From contig JAGMWG010000018.1 in assembly GCA_020744225.1 (NCBI GenBank), forward strand, positions 1 through 64,000: a stretch of 64,000 nt of DNA, given 5' to 3'. The notes under the pieces were generated by a model that made no database searches, was not told where the DNA came from, and worked only from the letters and a program-made list of their open reading frames with translations. The DNA comes from Paraphoma chrysanthemicola. Lineage: Eukaryota > Ascomycota > Dothideomycetes > Pleosporales > Phaeosphaeriaceae. The translations under genes and the position numbers were made by a program. Positions 33,355 to 43,604 of this stretch are shown here, piece after piece (the stretch's first letter is position 1; each line of letters opens with the position of its first letter).

Positions 33355-34846
33355 ATGGCACGAGACGAGATGGAAGAGACGACACCGCTCAGTCCGCGCG
33401 TTAGCGATGTATCGAACGGCAGCAGGTACATGCGCGAGAACGACTTTCTGGAGAGTCCGATACGGTCCCCAGCCAGCGTGGTCAGCGTATGGAGCGAGAA
33501 CAAGAGGCCACACAGTAAAATGCGGCATGCCGTCGGAATAGCACTGCTGCTCGCTACAGTGTTCTTGTGGACAGCTAGTAACTTTCTCGCAAGCGTATGA
33601 ATTCCTCATCTCATCTACGTTCGGTCGCAAAACCAGAAGCTGACTTTCATAGACCATCTTCGCAGACGACTCCTACTCGAAACCCTACCTCGTAACCTAC
33701 GTCAACACCACCTTCTTCATCATCCCGCTCATCCCCATGCTCGGCCACCACCTCTGGGCCGAGCGCAACTCGCATCCCATCCACCGCAAACCCGTCCTCG
33801 CACAACTCAACGACTTCCTCCAACGCCGCGCCGGCAAGATTTCGCTCCTCCGCGACCACGAATCCAGTTCCTCGTCTCTACACTCGAAACCTCACGCCGG
33901 GAGCAACAGCTCCGACTCCGAAGCCGCAGAAGTGCTATTGGGCGACGACATGCACCAATCCGTACAACTCGACCCTGAAGACCAGGGCCTCACACTCCGC
34001 GATACGGCCAAACTCGCACTCGAATTCTGCCTGCTGTGGTTTTTAGCGAACTACTTCGCCGCCGCGTGTCTCGAGTACACAACCGTCGCCAGCTCCACCA
34101 TTCTCGCATCCACGAGCTCGATTTGGACACTGCTGTCCGGCAGCATCTTGCGCGTGGAAAGATTCACACTGCGCAAGTTTATCGGCGTGTGCGCGAGTCT
34201 GTCAGGCGTGATACTGATCAGCATGGTCGATGTCAGTGGCGAGACGGACGAGAACCGCGGGACGTTTCCGCATAAGAGTCCACGTGAACTAGCCGTTGGA
34301 GACGTCATGGCATTTGTGTCTGCAGTTCTATACGGCTTCTACGCGGTATTTATGAAGAAGCGTATTGGCGACGAGTCAAGAGTCAACATGCCGTTGTTCT
34401 TTGGGCTCGTGGGGTTGTGGAATACGTTCTTGCTCTGGCCGGGGTTCGTGATACTGCATTTGACGGGCGTCGAGACATTCGAATTACCACCCACAGGTCG
34501 CATCTTGACCATTGTGCTCGTCAACAGCGCGAGTAGTCTGGTCAGCGACTTCTGCTGGGCATACAGCATGCTACTCACTTCGCCGCTCATCGTCACCGTC
34601 GGCCTGAGTCTTACGATACCGCTCAGTCTAGTAGGACAGATTGTGCTAGACGCACAGTACGCGGGCGTGTGGTATTGGGTCGGCGCGGTAATTGTGGTCA
34701 TGTCATTTGTGTTCATCAATCATGAGGACCGCAAGGACGAAGAGGAGGGAGTACTGCAGGGTGCAGAACCGATACTGGATGTCAGGAGCAGTTTTCACAG
34801 TGTGCGGCAGAGCTTGAGTAGGAGAAACTCACGGGCGAGTGGATAA
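33355..34846 (+). CDS. SLC35F-like drug/metabolite-transporter superfamily protein
   Basis: Two exons, 33355-33594 and 33653-34846, encode 477 residues. The protein has a cytosolic, Ser-rich N-terminus with an ETTPLSPR stretch near residue 10, then about ten membrane helices in two halves as in EamA/SLC35 transporters. The first helix is HAVGIALLLATVFLWTASN, and the second half includes LEYTTVASSTILASTSSIWTLL followed by LRKFIGVCASLSGVILIS, the usual signature of SLC35F3/F4/F5 and the yeast vacuolar protein YML018C. A 100-residue acidic loop with many serines separates helices 2 and 3, and the tail is basic. By family analogy it sits in the vacuolar or Golgi membrane; the cargo is not known. 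It lies downstream of ypt7 on the same strand. Confidence 0.88.
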
Positions 34847-34940
34847 GGGCAGTTCAATGGGCATATTTTGGGTTTTGCATGGCGTTGCATTGCGTGGTGT
34901 TTAGGCTCAGGCACCGCACGCGGGGCTTCATATCTTATTG

Positions 34941-34957
34941 TTATTATTATTATTATT
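34941..34957 (+). repeat. short TTA trinucleotide repeat
   Basis: About 5.5 TTA units in the convergent 3' region between the transporter and the pseudouridine synthase genes, followed by ATC units. A simple-sequence tract with no sign of function. Confidence 0.7.
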
Positions 34958-35023
34958 TTCATCATCATGACCTGAACTTTTGAAATTCGTTTGGGTATCT
35001 TGTAAATGTATGTGACCAGACGC

Positions 35024-36536
35024 TCAATCGTCTCTCCTATTCTCCCGCTTATAATTGTCCTTCCGCCCATTCATGTTTTTTGAGTAGTAATTGTTATTCC
35101 TTCCGCCTTTCCACTTGTTCTTCCCGCCACCTTGATAACTCCGATCGCGGTCGTTGTCCCTTCTCTGTGCCAGCAGCTCTTTCTTTGATGCTTTCCATGT
35201 CTCCTCATCCTCGATCTCTGTGGCTTCCCATCCTTCCTTCTCCATAAATGCTTCCAGCTGCTTCTCAATCTGTGGCTCCCAAACTTCAGGTCCCTTCTCG
35301 AGATCGGCAAAATCGACCACATTGTCGCCAAGAGTGTAGTTGCCTTGTCGTGACCGAATGAGGGAAGACATGATACCGAGGGACGAGCAGGCAAGACCGA
35401 GATCATGACATAGAGACCGGACATAGAAGCCTGATGTCACTGTCATTCGGAGGCGGGCGGCAGGTGGCTGGGTCTGACATGCGGCATCCTCGGCGGCAGG
35501 TGTTTCTCCAGCCTTGGTTTCTGATGCATCTTCTGGTTGCGCTGGAGTCTCTTCCATCGGTACTGGGATATCATTTGTGTCTCCTATTTCCGGCTTTGTA
35601 GTTGACTCTGCTGGCGTGTCCTCGGATGGTAATGCGCCCGACATCGCCGGTTCGCTATCGGTCCGTGGCCTCTTAGGCTGGTCGCCAGCATTTTCGACGT
35701 GGTCAGTCTCTGGCGTCCTTGATCGCTTCCTTCCTCTTCGTGCCGCAGTGACGGCGTGAGAGGCGGCATCCTCTTTTCTTATGCCAAGCAGCTTTTCCGC
35801 ACCCTCTCTGTCCGCACCGTCTGCCTCTTCCTTTGGCCATGCGAAGTCATGCGATCCTGATGCCATCCACTCGACCATCTCCATTTCAAGCACTTCGACT
35901 GGTCGCGCTGCCACCTCGGGTATGTCTTTTCCCTCTCTCGCATACTCGTACATTTTCTTGCCATCCACCTTGAGCGCAGAAAACACAGATGGCTTCTGCA
36001 TAATCTTTCCGCGAAACTGTGCGAGTTTCTCTTCCACTAGCTCCTTCGTAACGTGATCGTATGGTGCCTTGCTGACCACTTTGCCGACTGCATCGTAGCT
36101 GTCTGTTGCCGCGCCGAACAGCACAACACATTCGTACGTCTTGGTGCATTCCAGAAATCGTTGCAAGGATTTCGTGCCCTTACCCACGCCCACGATCAGG
36201 ACGCCGGTTGCCATTGGATCAAGTGTACCACCGTGTCCAAGCTTTACTTTGAGTCGGTCAATGAGCTTCGGTTTTGCGCCAGAGACAATCATGTCGCGCC
36301 GTGTTGATTCTAGCCATGGTTTGAAAAGGGAGGATTTGGCGAAGTGTTCCTGTAGGTCGCGTAGCACGCCAGCAGAGGAGGCCCATTGCGGTTTGTTGAT
36401 CGCTAAATCCAAAATGTTAACTTCTGCTTCAATTCGAGGTCGCACTTCAAGTGCTTGGTACACGGTACACAGTGTGCTTCCACTTACCAAAGATGCCCTC
36501 TACCACCTTGGTCCGCTCCTTTGGTGGAGTAGACAT
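35024..36536 (-). CDS. PUS4: tRNA pseudouridine-55 synthase, TruB/Pus4 family
   Basis: Predicted exons in coding order are 36536-36488 and 36402-35024, separated by an 85-bp intron, giving 475 residues. The first exon supplies MSTPPKERTKVVEGIF, which joins to AINKPQWASSAGVLRDL, the usual first motif of TruB enzymes. The catalytic motif GHGGTLDPMATGVL places the catalytic aspartate at 78. Further TruB motifs are KTYECVVLFGAATDSYDAVG, QKPSVFSALKVDGKKMYEYAREG and SGFYVRSLCHDLG. An acidic, low-complexity insert of about 100 residues (REGAEKLLG to AACQTQPP) separates the last two, and the C-terminus is a basic Arg/Gly/Asn-rich tail. Pus4 makes the pseudouridine of the TpsiC loop in cytosolic and mitochondrial tRNA. 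The gene is head-to-head with the J-protein gene across 291 bp. Confidence 0.93.
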
Positions 36537-36827
36537 GATGGCGCGTTTAATCGTCCCCGCAATTGTCATGTGGAGGAGCGCAAGTAAAGTTAGAGCTCAA
36601 GCTTGACTGATTTTCCGACCGCATTCCGAATGCCAAGCCGGAGGTGCGCTAGCGGCCGATCGCACGTGAATGTTTTGCGATGCGGATGCCTTGCGCCTGA
36701 ATACCTCATAACTACAACTTTCCTCTTCACGCCACAGAAGTTGATTCAGATACCCGGCCTATCTCTTCACAATACGCTGTAGCCTTCGCGCGGGTGTCCG
36801 CCTCCTAGTCCGCGAGCATCGCCCATC

Positions 36828-37919
36828 ATGACGGACAACAACAAGGACCTCGAAGACATCGCCAAAAATGCCACTGAAGACTTCTACGACCTACTGGGCG
36901 TTACCTTCGACGCCTCTGAATCCGCCATCAAAAAGGCCTACCGCAAAGCCTCAATAAGATACCACCCCGATAAAAACCCCGACGACAAAGATGCCGCAGA
37001 TCGCTTCATTTACCTTGGATGGGCACGCGACATCCTGATCGATGCGAAACTCAAGGGCGAATACGATCGCGCGCGGACAAGGCGGCGAGAAAAGACCCTG
37101 CAGGATGAACTGCTCGATGGCCGGAGACGCAAGATGAAGGATGATTTGGAGCGCAGGGAGAGAGAAGGCAAGGACTTTGCAAACGGGCTGAAGAGAAAGC
37201 GCGCGGAGGATATGAGTGAGGCGGAGAAGCGGGCGCACGAGATACAAAGACTGGCCGAGGATGGGAAAAGGCGGCGGAAAGAGGCGCAGGAGCGCATGGA
37301 GAAGAGGCGGAAAGAAGAGGAAGAAGAGGCCAGTTTTGTCGAGGTTGAGGAGGTACCGCAAGCGCCAAAGCCTGGCGAGACGCCGGAAATCGACCGCACG
37401 GTCAAGATACGGTTTCAGCGGGAGGGCGAGTCTGCGGGCTGGGACAAAGAGAAAGTGCAGAAGATGTTTGCGAAGTTTGGGAAGATTGACAGCGTGGTCA
37501 TGGGCAAGGACAAGAAGATACGGCAGTCGGGAGAAAAGCACCGCAAGGTGATTGCCATTATTTTCATTATCTATACACGGCTAGACCACGCGCACGCAGC
37601 TGTATCAGATGGGAAGAACGACTACCCGATGCTCGATAGCGTGTCATGGGCGAATGGCGAACCGGAGATCAAATCGCCTATGAACGCGCCGTCTGCGCCA
37701 TCAACACCAGTAGCGACACCGAAGACGTTCAGATCATCGTTCGGGCCAGGAATAGGGAAGGGCCCAGGTGGCACACCGCTTGGGACGCCAAAGTTCTCCT
37801 TCAGTCCGAAGACACCTAGCTTGCAGGAAGTCACAATGATACGACTGAAAGAGGCAGAGAAGAAGAGGCTGGAGGAGCAAATACGAAAGCAAGAAGCAGC
37901 GGAGGAAGCAGCTGCGTGA
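36828..37919 (+). CDS. DNAJC17-like J-domain protein with RRM
   Basis: A single-exon gene for 363 residues. A J domain lies near the N-terminus (FYDLLGVTFDASESAIKKAY, with HPD at 46-48), followed by a long charged coiled coil (about residues 80-170) of Arg/Lys/Glu. Then comes an RNA-recognition-like domain starting DRTVKIRFQREGE and containing VQKMFAKFGKIDSVVMGKD, and finally a Pro/Thr/Ser-rich region and a Lys/Glu helix. That order matches human DNAJC17 and yeast Cwc23, spliceosome-associated co-chaperones linked to Prp43-dependent disassembly. The ATG at 36828 is in a good context, and no intron is needed. Confidence 0.88.
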   Translation: MTDNNKDLEDIAKNATEDFYDLLGVTFDASESAIKKAYRKASIRYHPDKNPDDKDAADRFIYLGWARDILIDAKLKGEYDRARTRRREKTLQDELLDGRRRKMKDDLERREREGKDFANGLKRKRAEDMSEAEKRAHEIQRLAEDGKRRRKEAQERMEKRRKEEEEEASFVEVEEVPQAPKPGETPEIDRTVKIRFQREGESAGWDKEKVQKMFAKFGKIDSVVMGKDKKIRQSGEKHRKVIAIIFIIYTRLDHAHAAVSDGKNDYPMLDSVSWANGEPEIKSPMNAPSAPSTPVATPKTFRSSFGPGIGKGPGGTPLGTPKFSFSPKTPSLQEVTMIRLKEAEKKRLEEQIRKQEAAEEAAA

Positions 37920-38094
37920 TTGAAATTTGTTATCATCATGTTAGATTCTGAGATACCCGACGGCATTGTCAATTACTTTTATTTGTTTCGATACACAAGA
38001 TTTTGGCCGTGGCAGGAGCTGTAGGTTGTGTGGCCCTGGCCTGTAACCTCTATCGATCGACCTCGTTCCACAAATCATATGCATGCCCACCACC

Positions 38095-39769
38095 TTAGTC
38101 CGTGAACGCCTTTTGCTTTTGTCTCGAGTTCCATTGCAGAGTCCTCGAGATACTGTCAATCCAATCCGTCCTTCTCCTCGTCAAGGGAAGCACACATGGA
38201 AACGGGAACCTTGATGCACTGATTGTCACGTAGTCACCTGGTTGCAATTCGACTCTTTCTTTGCCATCGAAGCTTGCCCACGAACTTGTCCTCGCATCGT
38301 ACGGTACGCCAACACGGAGCACGATGGTGTCGGGCAGGATGATGGGTCGGAACGAAAGTGTGTGTGCACATATCGCCGTGACGAGGACGACGGGATTATC
38401 AGGATGACAGAGCGAGCCGCCTGCGGCGAGATTGTACGCCGTGCTACCAGTAGGCGTTGACACGCAGATGCCATCCGCTTGGATCGTCGTGAAGTGCTCG
38501 TCGTCACCAAAAAGCTCTATGCTTGACATTGTCGGATTCGGCCCTCTGTCTACGACCACTTCGTTGAGTATGTTATGTGTTCCGTCAGGTTTGTGTGTGT
38601 GGTGGTCCTCAGCTTCGTCACCTATCAGCTCTTCCACCAAGTCGCGGCTACCATTCTCTCGTTCTTGGGACCGCATGACTGTCGCTTCGAAGCGGAGCCG
38701 GAGATTTACGGTAATACCTTCTTCGAAAGCGCGCGATAACGTCAGAGGGTACTCATCGAAGTCGAAGCGGGTTAGGAAACCAAGCGAGCCGAGAGAAAAC
38801 GCGAGAACAGGAGGCACTATTCTTTGGAACAACCATGAAGCGTATAGGACAGTTCCGTCACCTCCAAGCTGTACGAAGATTAGTGGTCATTGCGAGCCAT
38901 GAAAAATTACCATCTTACCGCGAGAACGATGTCAAAAGTCTGCGGCTTGTTGGCACACAGCTCGTTTGTCCAGAACCTCAATCGGCCACGATACTGTGGG
39001 TTCTTTTCGAGTAACCCGGCAGCATCGAAGATCTTGTTGTCCTCCATTGTGCTCTCGACATAGCTGCTCAGGATCAGCCCAGGTTCCGACTAACAAGTTG
39101 CAATTGTTGCATACACGTTATAGTTCTCATTCTTGGTCAACAGCCAGTCCGTCGTTTCTCGCGAGTGCTTGATCAGCGTGTTGTCGTGAGCTTTGCCGAG
39201 TATGAAGACGTTCTTCACGTGCAGCCTCAGTCGAATCTGCTGTAGCTTCTGTGATAGCTCTCGTATGCCAAATGCCATGTCCGATATTTGTTTCTTTGTC
39301 AGCAGCCGCGAGTGCTGCGTCTGTTCGGCATGCGAATGAGGGTCCTTGTCTAATCGCTTCTCCTGCGCAAGACCTTCGTAAGAGGCAGCATAGTCGTCTG
39401 TCCTAACACCATCGTGCTTCTCGAGCAGCGAGTGCACTATGCATGCCGTCGAGCGGCGACCATTCTCGGGGCGCGACATCTTTGAGCCGGGTGGGGGTGC
39501 GAGGGAGGCTTTGCGACGGTGACTGATGCCGCCCTCAAAAACGACCTAGGGTGCTTATCAGCATGGGAAGCAAGTGTTGAGGAGGAACACGCACCTCAAG
39601 CGCCTCGTCATGGCTGTTCATGCTGGAAATGCTCTTGGTGTCTTGGTCCCCAGGCTCGCTCTCTGAGGATGTTAGCGTTAACGCGTCGCCATGACGTCGG
39701 AAAGGCACAACATACCTCGGCACCATTCCGCAGGCCTGGGGCCAGATGGTCAAAATAGTGTGATGCCAT
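38095..39769 (-). CDS. NAD kinase (ATP-NAD kinase family)
   Basis: Predicted exons in coding order are 39769-39716, 39660-39595, 39545-39115, 39063-38919 and 38868-38095, joined to 489 residues. The kinase core shows GGDGT at 234-238 with the preceding TFDIVLAL strand, the GSLGFLTRFDF loop, the NEVVVDRG motif near 334 and STPTGSTAYN near 369, all needed for NAD binding and catalysis. The N-terminal 140 residues form the usual fungal regulatory extension, rich in Ser and Glu, with conserved MAFGIRELSQKLQQIRLRLHVKNVFILGKAHD. The intron at 39661-39715 uses an acceptor ending AGAG. It phosphorylates NAD to NADP, probably in the cytosol. ORF calls would split it into unrelated pieces. Confidence 0.93.
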
Positions 39770-40018
39770 TACTGAGTTGCTTGAACGAGTGTGAGGGCAA
39801 TTGAAGGCTGCAGAGGAAGTCCCGTGCTTTGTACTCTGGCCGTGTGCAGCTTCGCGGAACGAGACGCGACTCGGTGCACTTTTCGTGGGGCAGCGACGCC
39901 CCGCAACACCAATCAGCACCAGACAGCTGATGATGTCAGCGTCTAGCATGCTTATTGAGCTTTCTTGGATCCATTAAGTAAATGATGGCCAACACTCTCG
40001 TCGAGTCATCTGAACATT

Positions 40019-41422
40019 TCATAGTGGTGCTTCCACGGACTCCAACACGTCTTCAACAACACCTTCCTCTGTAACGTCTTCGAGCACGATTTTAACGGCC
40101 TCTAGGTTGCTACCCCATTGCATGCTGCGTTCATTCTCGGGCGCAGTAATGGCAATGCGGTGCGGGTATATTTTACGTGCTGCAAGTGTGACGAGGGATG
40201 GTGTGATATAGTCGAGGCCGTGAAGCGGAGCCAGGGCACTGCGGGCTTTAGTATATTGGTAAGGTGAAGTAAGGAGGCAACATACTGTGCCAGCGTGTTG
40301 AAGTGCCTAGTAGCAAGCGCAGAAATTCCCCCGCCAACCGCTCGATGTAGCCTCATAAAGACTACGATATTGTGGAGATAGGCCCGAACGTCTGAGCTGA
40401 TCTTCACCTTCGCCATACGCCCCGTGAGCTCTGTGAGATCCTTCTTGGGTCAGCGTTCGGTTCAATTCGAAGATGAAGCAACCTACATCGGGAGAAAACA
40501 GAGCAGCTTGCGGCTTACTCTTTCCAAGTCTGGAAGGAGGCGTGCGTACCACAGACGAAGTCGATGCATCATCTCCTGTCGGTGTCTCTTTCGCCTCGCT
40601 ATCTTCAAGGTTCGGTAAACCATCTTCTTGGTGATGTTTATGTGAGATAAAGAATTGGTCATTCTATTAGTCGTTAGCAGGTTCAGAACAGATGTGCGAG
40701 ACACATACCACGTGTGTGACCAAGCGCGATGTTTTAGTTACGTTGAGCGCAACAATTACGAAGGGCTTGGGCGCGACATGTACTGCCGTCCGCGTGAAGT
40801 TGCGTTTACCTCTCATGAGCTGGCCAGTCATCAGTCTTGGTCTCCAGTCAAGCTGCTAGTGGCTGCTGACCTCCAGGGCTTGAGTTTGAACCTGATTGCT
40901 TGCACGGTTAAGATTCCGTACAATCACAACATTTCCGATCCTGCGACTGTCAAGCGGGCTAAATGACCTGGGTGATTTGGAGACTCGTCGATCGCCAAAA
41001 CGAGGAGGCTCTGGCATGACTGGGAACTACCAGCAAAATTAGGTCTGGAGCCAGATGAGTTTTCATGACATGCCTCGTCTTTTGCCCGGGCATTCTTGGT
41101 GCTGAAGTAGTCATGCTCCTCTTCCTCTACCAAGATCCCGCAGCCAAAATCATCCAGCGTCGTGTGCTCGTTGCAATCCAGCAAAGCCCACGTGAGGCCA
41201 AAGACATCTTTCGCAATCTAGATAATATCAGCAACATGTACAACGCGGAATGGTCTTTGCTGATTCGCCTACCAATACCAACTCCTTCGCCACGGCATCG
41301 AGAAGCTCCCGACGAGTTTCAATGATGCAGTGTTGATCTGCAACGAGGCAGACCAGCACAGCGAGTTCTATGTCGCTGAGATATTGCACCTTGTCTGCGA
41401 GTTTATCATTGTCTCCCTCCAT
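40019..41422 (-). CDS. magnesium-chelatase-like (ChlI/MoxR-related) AAA+ relative
   Basis: Seven exons can be chained in frame: 41422-41273, 41217-41070, 41019-40871, 40819-40709, 40663-40487, 40428-40286 and 40238-40019, giving 365 residues. The N-terminal part (MEGDNDKLADKVQYLSDIEL, FGLTWALLDC, TTLDDFGCGILVEEEE) and the centre (RRIGNVVIVRNLNRASNQVQ followed by TQALELMRGKRNFTRT) resemble proteins annotated in other filamentous fungi as magnesium chelatase. The C-terminal part (LHNIVVFMRLHRAVGGGIS, LAPLHGLDYITPSLVTLAAR) looks like the lid helices of ChlI/MoxR AAA+ ATPases. There is no Walker A P-loop, and the Walker B position reads VVIVRNLN without the Asp-Glu pair. Fungi make no chlorophyll, so the role is not chelation; it may be a nucleotide-dead scaffold. 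The family call rests on memory of fungal annotations. Confidence 0.65.
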
Positions 41423-42079
41423 TTTCGGCTGCGTGCGGTGATCGAGATCGCACGTGTATATCGTGGATGTTAGACGATCGCGCCTCGTCTGAGTGGTGGA
41501 GGCTAGCGTTGCGCTAACGTTAAGCAGGCGCACGAGCGTTGAGTTCACCGCTCAAACTTCAACTTCGACGGCCACTTCACCGAAGTGTCATATTCGACGA
41601 TTTCAGCTTATCGAGCGAGTCTGACATTGGAGGATGGCATCGAGAGGACATACATATGTTGACAGCAATCACTGTATCGATCAATCACTTTCTGAAGCGG
41701 CAGTCTGCACTCCGATATTCTCCGCAATTCATCAGGATCGTCAGAACTTCAAGGACGGTATGAACAACCACGATCGCCTCATCTAGCACATGTCATAGAA
41801 AATATATGCACAGCAGTCAACCGGGTTCTCGATGCCGAACAAAGCGAGCACTCCATGCGACAACACTCAGTTACAATACTATAGGCCCAACCAAGCCATC
41901 CTCAGAGTTCCACCACTAGATATCACGTAGGCGAAACTCTTTAAAAACAAAGTATGCACATAAGCTCTGTCAAGAGTATGACGAGCGATCCTCAGCAGCA
42001 TCAAGGACAAAGAGTAAGGCTAGATCATTGCGCTTGAGATGAGCATTGAGATTCGAGATTACGGTGCTATCTCAAAAGC
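41423..42079. other. intergenic, no gene seen
   Basis: 657 bp between the 5' end of the chelatase-like gene and the 3' end of the second MDR gene. Only short overlapping ORFs without motifs. Confidence 0.5.
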
Positions 42080-43188
42080 TCAGAGTTCTACCACCAATTT
42101 TGTTGCACTAACTCCGGCTTTGCACAAGTTCAAGGCCTCTTGGATATATTCCAAACCCTTTCCGACGATAGTGGGTGGTGGGAGGCTCTTCAGCTTGCCA
42201 GATTCCAATGCTACTGTTACATAGTCTTGCCAGACAGGTGTCGCAATATCATTAACCGCGAAGATCATCCCAGCTTTGACGTTTTCGGGCACTTCAGTCG
42301 GCGGTGGGTGAGTGCAAGCGAGATGCCCGCCACCGAGCTTTGTGAGTATGGCAAGATCGTGCGCGTATGGCCCGGCAGTGGAGATGGCATCGAAAATGCC
42401 AACAAAGTCAAGACCAGATTTTTGCACTGCTTCAACAACCTTGTCCACGAGAGCGAGGTCTTGGTGGTCAAAGACCTCAGCCGCACCACAGCTCTTGCTC
42501 AACTCGAAGTTGCGTACACCAGTGATGGCAATAACTCGTATGCCAGCCGCTGTGGCCATTTGTATGACCATAGATCCGGTCGAAGACGATCCGCCGTAGA
42601 CAATGAGGACCTTATCGGCGGAAGGGCAGTTGCCATCTAGAGATGGAAACGGTAGACCCAAGGTCGGCAGTGGTACCCCGGGAAGAGCTTCGCCAGCTTC
42701 TTGCAGCGAGAGCGCACATACAGCTGCCTCAAGTGCAAATGGAACAACGACTCCATCAGTGAAAGAGATAGTGTTGGGCAAGATGGCGGCTTTGTCGGCG
42801 CGAACCACGGTGTAAAGCGCATATGCTCCATCTTCAGGTCGGCCACTGACCAAGTTGGTGGTGTGTCTGTTCCAGCGTTAATCTCAGGGCCCTTTGATGG
42901 TTCGATGGTCCAAACAACGTACCCGATGACTCGTTCACCCTTTTTGAAACGCTGAACATCTGGACCAACCTCGTAAACTTCGCCAGCGACGTCACATCCG
43001 AAGACAGCGGGCCACTGTTGCACAAAGACCCCCAGATCCTGCATATGGCAATCAAGCGGATTGATTGCGACGGCAGCGTTCTTGACGATAATCTCGCCTT
43101 TTCCAGCAGCGGGCATGGGAGCGTTGCCAACTCGCATTGGAGTTCCGGCTTCGTCGAGCCACGCAGCTTGGTTCCGTGGCGCATTCAT
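42080..43188 (-). CDS. MDR enoyl-reductase-like oxidoreductase (ToxD/LovC type)
   Basis: Two exons in coding order, 43188-42923 and 42866-42080, with a 56-bp intron, give 350 residues. The N-terminal catalytic domain shows AAWLDEAG, AVAINPLDCHMQDLG and FGCDVAGEVYEVGPDV. The Rossmann domain has DKVLIVYGGSSSTGSMVIQM, and the end has GLEYIQEALNLCKAGVSATK. There are no zinc ligands. The pattern matches fungal trans-acting enoyl reductases and ToxD-like proteins, many of which are stand-alone enzymes of unknown substrate. No polyketide synthase is in the window, so a partner role is not supported here. It is not closely similar to the MDR enzyme at 21917. Head-to-head with the OrsD-type regulator. 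Confidence 0.88.
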
Positions 43189-43604
43189 GGTATCAAATTG
43201 ACACGTCCGTACTTTTAGTGTTGTTCGAATAGCATCAAGAGAAGGTTGTGATAGCAGTAGAACTCGTCCGGATATGCCATTCTTATGAGATGAAATTCTC
43301 GGCCTCTTGATGACAAGAATCTCGTCGAACGGGATCTAGCGATAATGTTGTTACAAAGCCATGCACAGGAACTGCTTATTGTGTTCAACGTGATTGAAAA
43401 GCACGGTATATTGGCGTGCGTAACCACATGGTGGAATTCCATATGGTGTTCTTAGCGGAGCGGAACAGCATGTGCGGTCCTGGTCTCAATCGAGTTTAGT
43501 GCTGACTTCGGTACCGCCTCACCCTTACCCGGCATATTGATACCCACGTCCATTATGCACTGTTCCTTGCTCTACATGTTCCTCGAGTCACAAAACCGCT
43601 TCAC
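43189..43604. other. divergent promoter region, MDR reductase / OrsD-type regulator
   Basis: 416 bp of head-to-head intergenic DNA. No gene or repeat is evident. Confidence 0.5.

Noticed and set aside
35514..35759. Plus-strand ORFs over the pseudouridine synthase gene, and similar antisense ORFs over other genes
   Set aside because: They mirror low-complexity stretches of the real proteins on the other strand and have no motifs.
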